From Punctularia strigosozonata HHB-11173 SS5 (lineage: Eukaryota > Basidiomycota > Agaricomycetes > Corticiales > Punctulariaceae): a stretch of DNA of 64,000 nt. The number at the start of each line of letters is the position of its first letter. The stretch's first letter is position 1. Position numbers and translations under genes: made by a program. Of this stretch, positions 53,123 to 64,000 are shown piece after piece. The stretch covers positions 65,333-129,332 of the forward strand of contig NW_006767446.1 in the NCBI RefSeq assembly GCF_000264995.1, written 5' to 3'. The notes under the pieces were generated by a model. That model worked only from the letters and a program-made list of their open reading frames with translations. It was not told the DNA's origin and searched no databases.

Positions 53123-54759
53123 ATGCGCACCCAGCTGTTCCAAGCAGTACTCGCTGCCGTCTCTGTGGCGGGCCCCGCTGTTGCGGTCTTGACTTGCAAG
53201 GTCAAGGCACTGGGTGCTGGGCAAGATGATGGCCCCAACATCTTGGCCGCTTTCGAGCGGTGCGGGAAGAACGGTCGCATCACTCTTGACGAATACTACG
53301 TCGTCGATACGCTGCTGTTGACAACTGGCCTCAAGAATGTGGAGATTGACCTCAGTGGTACAGGTGAGCTGCATCAAGCTCGATACTCGCTTATTTACTG
53401 ACTTTGGCCCAGTTCAATACACACCGGACATTGCAAAGTGGTCACCGCAAAGTCTATTCCTCACCTACCAAAACGCGTAAGTCTTCGCGTCCAGTGCGCG
53501 TTTCTTCGCTCATACTCTGTTCAGGACAACCTTCTGGTTCCTTTCGGGCGACAACATCCATCTATACGGTGGCGGAACGTTGGACGGCAACGGGCAAGTC
53601 TGGTGGGAACACCAGGCCGCATTCCCGAACGCCGGCACTGCGGGCGGATCTTCTCGCACCTTTGCGCGACCCGTGCCACTCACCGTTGGGAATGCATCGA
53701 ACGTCGTCATCCAGGATCTTCACATGATCGGATCGCCGTTCTGGAATAACTTCGTCTATCAGAGCACGAACGTCACGTATAAGGGTGCGATTGCCCCGGG
53801 AATCGCATGCACGTCCAAGCCCTGACCATGTCATATCACGTCAACAGGCATTAACATCAACACGGTGTCCTATAATTCCAGCGCTCCTCCTGCGAACTCG
53901 GACGGCTGGGACATTTACCGTAGTTCCTTCGTCACCATTACAAACTCAACTATCAACAATGACGGTACGTCTGCAGGATGCTATTCGCTACACTGTACCT
54001 TACGCTCCTGGTGTTAGATGACTGCGTCTCCTTTAAGCCAAACAGCACGAACATCGTCGTCAGTCATCTGAATTGCAACGGAAGCCACGGCATCTCCGTC
54101 GGATCTCTTGGGCAGTACGCCGGCGAGACCGATATCGTTGCGAACATATCCGTTTCCGACATCGTGATGAAGAACGCGCAGAACGGCGCGAGGATCAAGG
54201 TGTTTGGTGGTTCGCCGTTCGCCAATAGCACGGCGGGCGGCGGAACGGGCTTCGTCAAAAACGTCACTTTCACAAACTTCCAAGGTCCGCTTTTGTTCTC
54301 GTGATGCGCTAACGTGAATCTTGACGTGAATTTCAGTCGCAAACGTCGATCATCCGATTTTGATTGACCAGTGTTACTCGACGGCTGCGGCGACCTGCGC
54401 TGAATTCCCCAGCACGCTCAGCATCTCCGATGTTCATTGTATGTCCTCCGTCATCTGGAAGCCTGGTGATTTGCTCATATTGGCCGAATTCGCGATTCAG
54501 ATATCAATGTCACCGGCACGTCCTCAGGAGCGGAAAAACAAGTCGTCGTGGACCTTGAGTGCAGCGCGAACTGTACGGACATCACCGCTGTCGGAACCAA
54601 TATCACTCCGCCGAGTGGTTCGCCGGAGTACGTCTGTAAGAACATCGTTAGCGCTAGCGACGTGAGTAAAACTCGATATCTCTGGAGGCCTGGTGAACAC
54701 GGACTTCGACTGATACGATGGATTAACAGCTCGACTTCCCATGCACGGCTCCCTCGTGA
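53123..54759 (+). CDS. Secreted GH28 exo-polygalacturonase-type enzyme (413 aa)
   Basis: Pectin-degrading family 28 glycoside hydrolase. Eight exons: 53123-53363, 53413-53476, 53525-53784, 53848-53964, 54018-54284, 54337-54438, 54501-54661 and 54730-54759. Signal peptide [19 protein letters not shown]. The four family motifs are present: NSDGWD (usually NTDG), [10 protein letters not shown] with the catalytic Asp pair, [13 protein letters not shown] with the catalytic His, and RIKVFGG. Several NxS/T glycosylation sites, and paired Cys near the end (ECSANC, FPCTAPS). GSLGQY and the FKPNS pattern favour an exo-acting enzyme over an endo-polygalacturonase, which is inference from memory. Confidence 0.92.
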
Positions 54760-55804
54760 TCGGAATAGTTAGTCTTCATACTGAGCGTAGCGAATAGAAT
54801 CACATTGTGAACGCGTACTAGCTTGTTGTTCTGACCGGCGAACGCCATTGCGCCGTCATGCAGCTTTCGCGCTCCAACTCTAATGCCCCCCCCCTGCTCC
54901 GCTGCTCGCCGCGTCTGTTTCGGCAACCTCGTCTTGCGGGCGGTCGTCGTGCCTACACAGGTTTTATTTAATTATTCCGACAGTGACGGGAATAGGCACT
55001 ACGCCTGACATCAGACCAGACGACTCCCGCGTTCACCGAGTATTTGCGTGACCATACTCAGGCTGAGGCTCTTGACGCGTAGCTGCCGCTCGCCATGCAT
55101 TGCTGTCTTCCTCCGCTTCCATCTTCAACCGGGACCGTCTCGGAATGCAAACGAACACTCTACACCGATTCTTGGCTCCCTTTTACTAAGGACTTGCATG
55201 ACTTCACCCCGGTTGTAACGTTAAGTAGTCGTTGGATGATCGCCAGCGCATATCCCTGGATGCGTCTCGTGCATAATGCAGGTTCCGGACACCACGACTT
55301 GCTTGACACGTATCCTAACGAGAATCGTGAAGCATGGAATGAACACTTTCTCAAGATCGGATCGATGATGAATACGCCTTGCAACGATGGTCGTGCCCCC
55401 CTGAGAAGGAATCGAATGCATTGACGCATGCGCCTCATGCGCCTCGTTCGTGCACCCACCTATCATACTATCGAAGAGATTTGAACTCAAATTACTCACA
55501 TGCGCAGTGGCTTGAAGGCGTACGGAGTAGAGAGGGGCCACGGACGTGTGTATATGAACCGTGAGGCTGTCATAAACAGGTATGTTACGTCGTCAAGCTC
55601 TTTTGCACACGAACTCACTCCTGTCAGGTGGATGGTGCTAAAACTGGTTCGCTCGCGATGAAGTGTCTATCCTTACGTCGCCGCTCACGCACCTCCGCTC
55701 TCAGGTCCACCGAAGCCCACCTGCACCTACACGCCCAAACATGACCAACATACGTCTTGAATATAGGTCAATCATAAGAGTAGGGGGCAATCCGTCGCCC
55801 TTCG
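54760..55804. other. Intergenic, no gene supported
   Basis: Short frames only; nothing recognisable. Includes the upstream region of kinase C. Confidence 0.4.
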
Positions 55805-58223
55805 ATGTCATGCTCTACTCTCGCCATGTCTTTTCTCAATACACTCACCGGGTGGTTAAGGCAGTCGTCAGAGCCGTCTGATCGATCCGGGGCAGCCACA
55901 CGACGGAGCGAACACGAGGCGTGGCTATTCCGAACGGAGGCAATTATCTACAACCTTGCACAACTAAGAACCGAATGGCCTATCATCGAACGTGATGCGA
56001 CTCCACTTTGTGAAGCTGTTCGCTCGCTGATGTCAACTTATCAGCCTCTTTAAAAACTTATTTTGAGGTGTACAAGATGGAATTCGAGCATAAGGGCGAG
56101 AAGAAACCCTTCATGCAGGTTTTGAGTCTGCTTACAGATATCATGGCCACATTCATGCTGTGAGTGACGAATCTCCTGGTACGTTCCCGGAAGAAGACAA
56201 CTCACATATTCTCCAGTCTCGCAAACCTGAAACGTTCTGCAACGCACATTGATCCTACCATTACTCTTTCTGCCGAAGAGCGTCTCTCTGACCCAGTAGG
56301 CATCGTGCAGCTGCACCTCAATATGTTCTATGACGATCTCGCGCACTTCTATGAAATCATGCCCATGAGTATGTTTCATGAACGTCTCCACATTTTTCAC
56401 ACCAGCTGATTACTATACAAGAAACACGTCCGAAAAAGTACTCCTGGGACTGGATAGCCGAACTCGAGGAATTTCTGGACCGTGATCGACATAGGTTGAC
56501 CGAGGTACTGGGGTGCTACATGGAGTTTCCGTATGAGGTTTACATCGGCGGATGGCTTGAGGTCTTCCGCGAACCGAGCATCATGAGGCACCTTCTGGCC
56601 TTCTTCAACAAGCAGGGTCTGGTTGCCCAGAACATGACAGATGAACAGGCCGTGGAAGCTCTTGTAGCCTTTCACTCCTCTGAATTCCATCGTGATCCGT
56701 CTCCCGAATCAATCACGCTGCGGGTTAGAAAGCAGCTCCATCAGCAATTCGCGGAGCAAGCCTTCGCCCTATTCCGTGATCGGTTTCCGCAACAGCTCGC
56801 GGAGGCAAGCTTGTATCTCTTGTGTTCTGCTACATGCACAGCTAATTGCCGAATAGGTCAAGTCATCGGCAGATTACAACGATGATGCTAGCGTCGTCGT
56901 ATCATTTCATGAGCGTCCGCACATGCTACAGGCCATCATTGTACGGATCCTCGAATCCCGATCGGCACGGCGTGCAGCTGCGTTGCTACGTGGGCGGGAA
57001 GCAGAAACGTTCTTAGATATTATACAGTTAGTGCGTACACCAATTAAGCTCCTATCTTATGCATCTGACGCATGTCAGGTCTTAGAAACCGCCCAAGATG
57101 CTACGCCGAGGACGAAAGAGAACACGCGCCCGCTCTGCAAGAACATGACAGAGCTTTCTGTACAAGTATCGGCATCGAGCGAAGTGCTCCCGTCGGCGCT
57201 GTTCATAAATGGTGTGAAGTACGAGAATATCGCAGAGCCAGAGGCGAGAGGCGGTTTCTCATCCGTTTACCGAGGATTTTATCGCGGTCGCGAAGTCGCC
57301 ATCAAACGGTTCCATCCTTTCGTCAAAATCAGTGCGGCATGGGTGAGTTTGTTCTATCGGTTCACTGGTGCGATACCAACGACGTTCAGATGCTACGCCA
57401 AGAGGCCCTTATATGGAGGACTCTGACGCACCCTAACGTATTACAGTTCGTCGGCCTTCACTCAGAAGAGTTCGACCGTTCCAGCTTGATATCTCCTTGG
57501 TTGGAAAATGGGACTTTACGCCACTTCTTGGCGGATTCACGCTCGCATGGCGTCGACGTCACTCAACTCGTATGCAAGCAACATGCCCTTCCGAACAACT
57601 TCTAAAATTTGGTTTAGATATGGCAGGTTTGCAGAGGACTCGCCTACCTTCATTCACAAGGGATTGTGCATGGAGACCTTCGAGGGGTGCGTCTGAGGTT
57701 CGTGCGATGACACCATCTGACAGATTTGGAAGAACAATATACTTGTAGATAAGGATTTTTGTCCAAAGGTCGCGGATCTCGGCCTTGCCAACTTCATAAC
57801 CGCATCGAATTCTGCTCCACAAGCCAAATTCATTGGCACCTTTCGTTGGTGTGCCCCAGAAGTCTTGCTGGACGACGGCGTCAGATCCAAAGAAAGCGAT
57901 GTCTATGCTTTCGGATGGACGATCATCGAGGTATGCCCGAGAAGTCTGGGCATTTATACCCGCGAACTCATATATCATGCCAGATTTTTACCTTAGAGAG
58001 ACCCCATCACGAAGCTGACGATTTTAGAGCAATCATAATGGTCTGCCAAGGCGAACCACCAGCTAGACCCGGCGCCGAACAATGTCATGGCAGATTACTG
58101 AGCGATGAGTTGTGGAAACTTGTTAGATCATGCCTATCTACCCAGGTCTCGGAGAGACCTGTTGCGGACGAGGTTATGACTAGACTTGAAAGTCTCCTTC
58201 CGTCACTAGCGACTTCGATGTAG
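55805..58223 (+). CDS. Tyrosine-kinase-like protein kinase C (653 aa)
   Basis: Third paralogue. Ten exons: 55805-55991, 56045-56159, 56217-56368, 56422-56804, 56857-57030, 57079-57342, 57390-57569, 57618-57686, 57733-57930 and 57984-58223. Exons of 115, 174 and 180 nt match A; 174, 69, 198 and 240 nt match B. The N-terminal half starts MSCSTLAMSFLNTL and contains EAWLFRTEAIIYN. Kinase motifs: RGGFSSVYRGFYRGREVAIK, GIVHGDLRG then NNILVD, VADLGLANF, RWCAPEVLL and DVYAFGWTIIE. Intron 4 (56805-56856) needs a GC donor (GAG|GCAAGC) where A and B have GT. A second in-frame ATG lies at 55826. Substrate and role unknown. Confidence 0.82.
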
Positions 58224-58505
58224 GATCGAGCGGCTATCTACTAGATGCGCCGGTGGAATTGAAAATGCATGATTGTTTCACTAACTACTGCGTGTACTCA
58301 TAAGTATCATCGAGCTTGAGGTGTCTCGTCGACGCCCACGTTTGTGTCTCCGACGCAGATTCAATGTGACACGTGATGCAGCTTGCTAGTTCGCGTTCGC
58401 GGAGGGGAAGGTCGAATTCGTTCGGTGGTGTCTTCCTGCGTCTCTTATTCATTCACGAGCATCTCTGTCACATTCGTGTTCAGACTAGCTCTGTACGGGT
58501 CGGGG

Positions 58506-61500
58506 ATGGTCGAAATCACAATCCGAAAACGTCCCCGTATGGACGCTGTGATCACTCAGCGCAAGTTTTTCAAGAAAACCGCGCGGGGGAAGGTCATCAA
58601 AGGTGGGTTTGTTGAGCATCTTGTCCATGACGTCGCTGAGCAGGAACCAGTTATTCGAGAGAGATATCTCCGTGACGATGTTGGCTGCGGTATCGAGGAT
58701 TGCAGAGAATGTGAACATGCACCATCGGGATCAGCATCTAACTTCCTCCCAATTTCTGGAGATCGCCAGCATGCCAGCTTCCCTCATGGTCACTTCGTCT
58801 TGCCGGATACTAATATCTTTCTGGCCCAGGTAAGCTTTGATTCTTCCATCTGGTCAGATAACCCTCAGCGAGACACGAGAGCGCAGCGCCTAGGTTGCCT
58901 GTGCTCGAATATGGCTTGCTGAGACATTTCGTAGATGGATCTACTCGAATCAACCCTATTCTCACCGCCCGTTATCCTTCTTCAAACTGTTCTGGAAGAA
59001 GTGCGGCACAGATCGTTACCCCTTTACAACCGGCTGAAGGCTTTGATCAAAGCCGACGACAAGCGAATATGGGTCTTCTACAACGAGTACAGATCGTGCG
59101 TGCCTCCCCAACGTCCCTAAAAATCAGTCCGTGACTCTTTCGATTAGTGAAACAGCGATCATTCGGGAAGAAGGTGAAACGCCTAATGACCGTAATGACA
59201 GAGGCAAGTCTGCATCATCTAATGGAGCATATGATCGAGATACTCACAAAATTATAGGGATTCGAAAAGCAACAGAGTGGTACAACGCTCACTTGTCGGC
59301 CATACGCAAGGTCTCTCGAAGCGCGAAGAGCACACTGCCGACTGTCGTACTCTTGACCGATGACGTCGCGAATCGTCAGAAAGCTGAGAAAGAAGGCATC
59401 AGCTGCGTTTCATGTACCGACCGTATAGCTCAAATCTGCGATATGCGCTGATCCTCTGTATAGTGCGTCGTTATGTGGAAGGTATGAAGGAGTCAGCTCA
59501 ACTGATGGATCTGCTTTCCGTCGGGGGCGAATATATCGAACCCACGCGAGCCGCCACTCGTGCCGCGCTTTATCCAGATGTATGTCAAAACCCTTTCCCT
59601 ATGATATATCGTCTACATCTCCATCTAGTATCTGCCACACGCCACACTTCTTGCAGGCGTCAAGGGGGGAGAACTTCATCAGGGACACTTCAATGCCAGT
59701 CCGTTCAACTACCTCGAAGTAAGGATCATCGTCTGGCTAAAGTGCGTATCATGATTGACAATTGATTATCATCCTAGGGAACAGTGCCCGTCCCTGCTTT
59801 CACCAAGCCAGTGCTTTTACTCGGTAGAGAGAACATGAACCGTGCAGTGCAAGGCGATGTTGTGGTCGTCGAAGTCTTTGATGAGAGCGAATGGAAGGCT
59901 CCTACGAACGAAGTAATTGATCAGGAATGTAAGTGCGATCCCAACGGCTATGGTGATGTCGATCTTATGGCAGCGTATGGCAGCGACCCTGAAAAACGAT
60001 GACGCAGACGACTCTGACGAGGAGGCTGAAGAATTGGACTCCGTGGTAGAGGAACAAAAAGTCCTTAAAGCAGAGGCTTCCCGCGCTGCCTCCGAGAAGC
60101 AGCCGACAGGACGCGTTGTTGGCGTCATCAAGCGTAACTGGCGCGCGTATGTTTTCCCCTACAGAACGTTGAGCTTGAATGCTGAATGACACCTTGTAGC
60201 TATGTCTGCCACATCGACAGTACCTCCCTCAGCTCGTTAAACGCAACTTCCTTGTCTCAGCAGACAGTATTTGCCACTCCGGTCTCACGCCTTCTTCCGC
60301 GCATCCGTATGCGCACCCGTCAGGCGCCGACGCTTATTGGCCAGAAGATCCTCGTTACCATCGATCGATGGGAGCCGACATCCCGGTATCCCGAGGGCCA
60401 TTTCGTGCGTGCCTTGGGCCGCGTAGAAAGCAAGGAAGCGGAGCAGGAGAGCCTACTTCTCGAGTACGAAGTGCCGTATAGGCCGTTCGGTAAAGCGATA
60501 CTGGATTGCTTGCCCGTGGAAGGCGATAAGTGGGTCGTTCCGACCAAGTCGGATACCAGTCCGGAGTGGAGGGACAGAGAGGACCTGAGGGACATGATTA
60601 TATGCAGTATCGATCCCCCTGGCTGTCAAGATATCGATGACGCTCTCCATGCTAGACTGCTGCCGAATGGCAACATCGAGGCTGGCGTTCGTGAGTTCCC
60701 CTCCGTCCTTGATGACGCTTTTATTCAACTCCTTGCTAGATATTGCCGATGTGTCGCACTTCGTCCATGCGGACACCCCTATGGACAACGAAGCGGCTGC
60801 ACGAGGCACCACCGTTTACCTCGTCGATAAACGAATCGACATGTTACCGTCGTTGCTCGGGACGAACCTATGCTCACTGCGGCCTTACGTTGAGCGCCTT
60901 GCCTTCTCATGCATTTGGGTACGCAACATGGGATATACTGGATGCCGACTGATTACTCATTGCGCGGTCTACAGGAACTCACGCCGAACGCGCAAATCGT
61001 GAAAGTACGCTTCACGAAGTCAGTCATCGCCTCTAAGGCCGCTTTCACGTACAAGGAGGCGCAAATGCGAAAAGATGATCCGTGAGTTATGCTTCTGAGA
61101 ATGGCATCACCCATAACGGATTCTTATCGTTCTTTAGGAATCTCAACGACGAGCTCACGAAGAGTATACGGCTTCTCAACTCGCTGGCTTTGAAGCTGAA
61201 GGCTGGTAGGATGGCTGCGGGCGCACTCAATCTCGCCTCCCCCGAAGTCAAGATTCATATGGACAGCGCGGAATCGTCCGATCCCATCGATGTCGAACAA
61301 AAGGAAATGCTCGAAACCAACAGCCTCGTCGAAGAATTCATGTTACTCGCGAACATCAGCGTGGCACAGAAAATCCAAGAAACGTTCCCTCAGACCGCTG
61401 TTCTCAGGTAAGCGAGCCGTTCGTACATCATCGCCACCACACTGACGGGTCTCGATAGACGTCATCTACCTCCCCCACGAACTAACTTCGAGAAACTGCA

Positions 61501-62388
61501 AGATATTCTGCAAAAACGGAAAGGCCTCACCCTGGACGTCTCCAGCTCGGGTGCCTTGGCGAAGTCTTTGGACCAATGCCTGGTACGGTGTCGCTTTCAT
61601 CCGCGCGTACGTTCAGTTATGAACATCATGCAACTCCCTAGGACCCCAAAGAACCCGCCTTCAACACTCTGGTCCGGATAATGGCGACAAGATGTATGCT
61701 TTCCGCGGAGTACTTCAATTCCGGAAGCGTCGCCCGCGATACTTTTGGACATTATGGACTCGCCAGCCCCATCTACACGCATTTCACGAGTCCCATCCGG
61801 CGTTATGCAGGTACATACCTTGCGCAAGTCGAATCCTCCCGGCGTACTAACTTCGCGGTAGATGTACTCGTTCATCGTCAATTATCTGCAGCAATCTCGT
61901 ATTGGCCCTTGCATCCAAGTTTACACTCGAAATCGCACGTTGAACGTGTTCTCGACGTCGTGAATCGGCGGCATCGCATGGCCCAGATGGCGGGCCGGGC
62001 TAGCGTCGAGTTTTATGTCGGTTTGGCGCTGAAGAGTCGTGCGGAGAGACAGGGTGATGTCAAAGAGGAAGCGTTTGTTATCCGAACGTTCAAGAACGGT
62101 GTAGGAGTGTTCGTCCATAAGTGAGTTAAAACATATCAACAGGCAGCCTGTTATATATTGTGACAACGTTTTAGGCTGGGTTTAGAAGGGCTGGTTATGT
62201 TCAAGCGGGATGTCAAGTTCGACGCCGACAATTATACAGTATCCGTACCATCAACGAACGGCACAGAGGTTCCTATATCTGTCTTCGACAAGGTTGTAGT
62301 TCACATGGAAGTGGAGAAGGATAGGAATACGCAAAGGGGGAAGGTGAAGATGAGCTTGGTGGAACCTGTTGATTCCCGGGCCCTGTAG
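58506..62388 (+). CDS. Exosome nuclease DIS3/Rrp44 (993 aa)
   Basis: Catalytic subunit of the RNA exosome: an endonuclease PIN domain plus a processive 3'-5' RNase II domain, acting in nucleus and cytoplasm. Seventeen exons begin at 58506, 58651, 58935, 59148, 59258, 59464, 59629, 59778, 59984, 60200, 60740, 60975, 61138, 61459, 61642, 61862 and 62175, giving 993 codons, close to yeast Rrp44. Seen in order: [10 protein letters not shown], the CR3 cysteines (CGIEDCREC), PIN acidic residues in DTNIF, VLEEVR, NDRNDR and LTDDVANR, cold-shock domains with [15 protein letters not shown], the RNase II site [40 protein letters not shown] and a C-terminal S1 domain. The intron at 59204-59257 has a GC donor (AGAG|GCAAGT). 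The PIN domain appears complete. Confidence 0.95.
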
Positions 62389-62546
62389 GCGTTGCGTTAC
62401 TCAGAGTACGTTATATGATCCCCGTGACGCAATAAGGCTAATATATATGTTGTGACTAAGTAGACATCGCTGTCAAGCGAACCATAGATACGTAATATCT
62501 GACTGAGGACGTTGAAGCAAGGGCAGTGACGTTTGCATCCTCGATA

Positions 62547-63812
62547 CTACTTATCGGCGAACATATCGTCGATCGAGCCATGAGTACCGATGGCCGTGTT
62601 GGAGGCGAAGCTGTCCTTCATGTTTGTCTGACCAGTATTGACCCCAGATGCCTTAGAGAATTGGAGTGGAATCGCAGTTCTCCTCGACGTGGACGCCAGC
62701 GTAGAGCGTGTCTCCTTCAAGGTCTGTGATGTCCAGGCCCTGCCTTGCGCTACACGAAGCACGATCAAGAGCGGCGCGATTGTCTAGCAAAGATGAACGT
62801 TACGGATCATAATCTGTCGCATGTGCTACTGTTACTTACCTGCACTTGACTGAGGGTGGTGAAGAACAAGAAATTAGCCGTGTCGTTGCGCGCATAAGTG
62901 ACCATGAACGCGATAGCGAATGTCGAGTACAGGGCCGCGGACTCGATGAGCATCGTGGAAACTGACAGATAGGGCGAGCGTTGGTCGGCGCCCATGATCT
63001 TGCGTACACGGTGTCGCATGTAGGCCAGTTTGCCGACGATGAGCAGGGTCAGCAGCCAATTAGTAGCTACTGAAGTCGACCAGTAGACAAGCGCGAAGTT
63101 GACGTTGGATGTCTCCCATAAGGTCGCTCCGGGGAGGCAAAGTTGTGCCAGGAGGAAGCATGACATGACTGTATGGCCAGATGTGAGCACATCGTCCGCA
63201 ATATAGTGTACGAATCCCACTTACTGACGGAAACCAGGAACAATAAGCCGGGAATGATAAGCATCCACAAGTTGAATCCCCAGATGACAAGATAGCGGTA
63301 GAGCTAACGAGTTTTCGATCAACGTTATGTCACTGTGATACAGAAGCGATGAAGGTTCACCAGAAGTCCATCCTGCAACCAGGTAGCCGCGAACACGACG
63401 CCGGTTCCGAGCAAGTTGATGAATATCGAGTTCTCGGCAATGGAATATGCTGCCGGCCCCCCAGGGAAATCCCGGTTGTCGATGAAAGCCAATTCGGAGA
63501 AGCGCATGTTGGTACCAGCGGCGATCGAGCTCAGGCTAAATATCGTGGTGATGTACACCAAATGCCATATTGTCGAACGCTTCCTGCGCTTGAGCTCCGA
63601 CCAAAGATGACTGAAGCATATGAAGTATAGGGTCGCAGTAACACCTATATCAGCTATCCTCAGCACTTCGTTCGTCGTCCTGTAACATGATACGTCGACA
63701 TACCGTAGGCTGCAAAACTAATGTTGGCGCCCGCCATCATCGCTCGTTCCAGCCATAGTGTAGCACCGTCCTCGTCAGGAGCCCAAGAGGAAGCGGGGTG
63801 GTGTACGGACAT
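62547..63812 (-). CDS. Seven-helix membrane protein, basidiomycete type (345 aa)
   Basis: Integral membrane protein of a family common in Agaricomycetes; function unknown. Five exons: 63812-63704, 63644-63361, 63303-63225, 63168-62840 and 62783-62547. Seven hydrophobic helices are visible: GGVTATLYFICFSHLW, WHLVYITTIFSLSSIAAG, FINLLGTGVVFAATWLQDG, LWMLIIPGLLFLVSVIMSCF, VATNWLLTLLIVGKLAY, LIESAALYSTFAIAFMVTY and IAPLLIVLRVAQGRAW. The motif DGLL-LYRYLVIW at the third helix and the short cytosolic tail resemble this family's other members as I know them. It could be a receptor or a transporter-like protein. Convergent with DIS3 (158 nt between stops). Confidence 0.82.
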
Positions 63813-64000
63813 TGTCGTACAGTGTATTAAGTGATGTTCGGGGGCGTTTATAGCGCTGCCTGCTTCCTGCAGGGTTATAAACACGTAGAACCCATGGCGG
63901 CTGCCAAGACGTTCGCCTCAGGTACTGATTATCAGACTGTATGCCGAAGCTCCCGTAGAAATCCGTCTACTTTGCGACGGTATGGGCCTGTCATGATTAT

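Overview
The window looks like nuclear DNA of a basidiomycete, most likely an Agaricomycete. It has many 50-70 nt introns, an expanded fungal-type (FunK1) kinase family, tyrosine-kinase-like kinases, secreted GH35 and GH28 enzymes and a basidiomycete-type seven-helix membrane protein. All exon models were built by eye, from splice signals, reading phase, paralogue comparison and remembered family sequences; no search was run.

Layout. About 1-28,200 is a FunK1 cluster. Three copies read open from start to stop once spliced (431-3427 minus, 862 aa; 6431-9546 plus, 916 aa; 22863-25972 minus, 897 aa). Two are damaged or truncated (about 13747-15380 and 26791-28150), and there are loose fragments (4455-4577, 16046-16409, 16410-17098). 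A Rho2-type GTPase gene (11445-12571) sits inside the cluster. A Ty1/copia element that looks whole (17766-22792) lies just behind the stop codon of the fourth copy. About 28,200-30,100 is GC-rich with no gene I can support. From 30,126 comes a tandem pair of GH35 beta-galactosidases (both 1007 aa), a secreted Thr/Ser/Asp-rich protein, a tandem pair of small AtaL-like (DUF1857) proteins, a beta-carbonic anhydrase and a conserved-looking gene of unknown function. From 47,442 there are three paralogous kinases with an unrecognised helical N-terminal half (two convergent, the third beyond an exo-polygalacturonase gene), then the exosome nuclease DIS3/Rrp44 (993 aa) and a convergent seven-helix membrane protein.

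How the genes fit together. Housekeeping genes (rho2, carbonic anhydrase, DIS3) alternate with lineage-expanded families (FunK1, kinases) and sugar-releasing secreted enzymes (GH35 pair, GH28). This is the usual patchwork of an Agaricomycete chromosome, not an operon-like pathway. The three main observations are: six introns that need a GC donor, five of which have a paralogue in this window with GT at the homologous site; the telobox-like motif and conserved upstream block at FunK1 starts; and the kinase trio with near-identical exon structure. I see no CRISPR array, rRNA, convincing tRNA or clearly new defence system.
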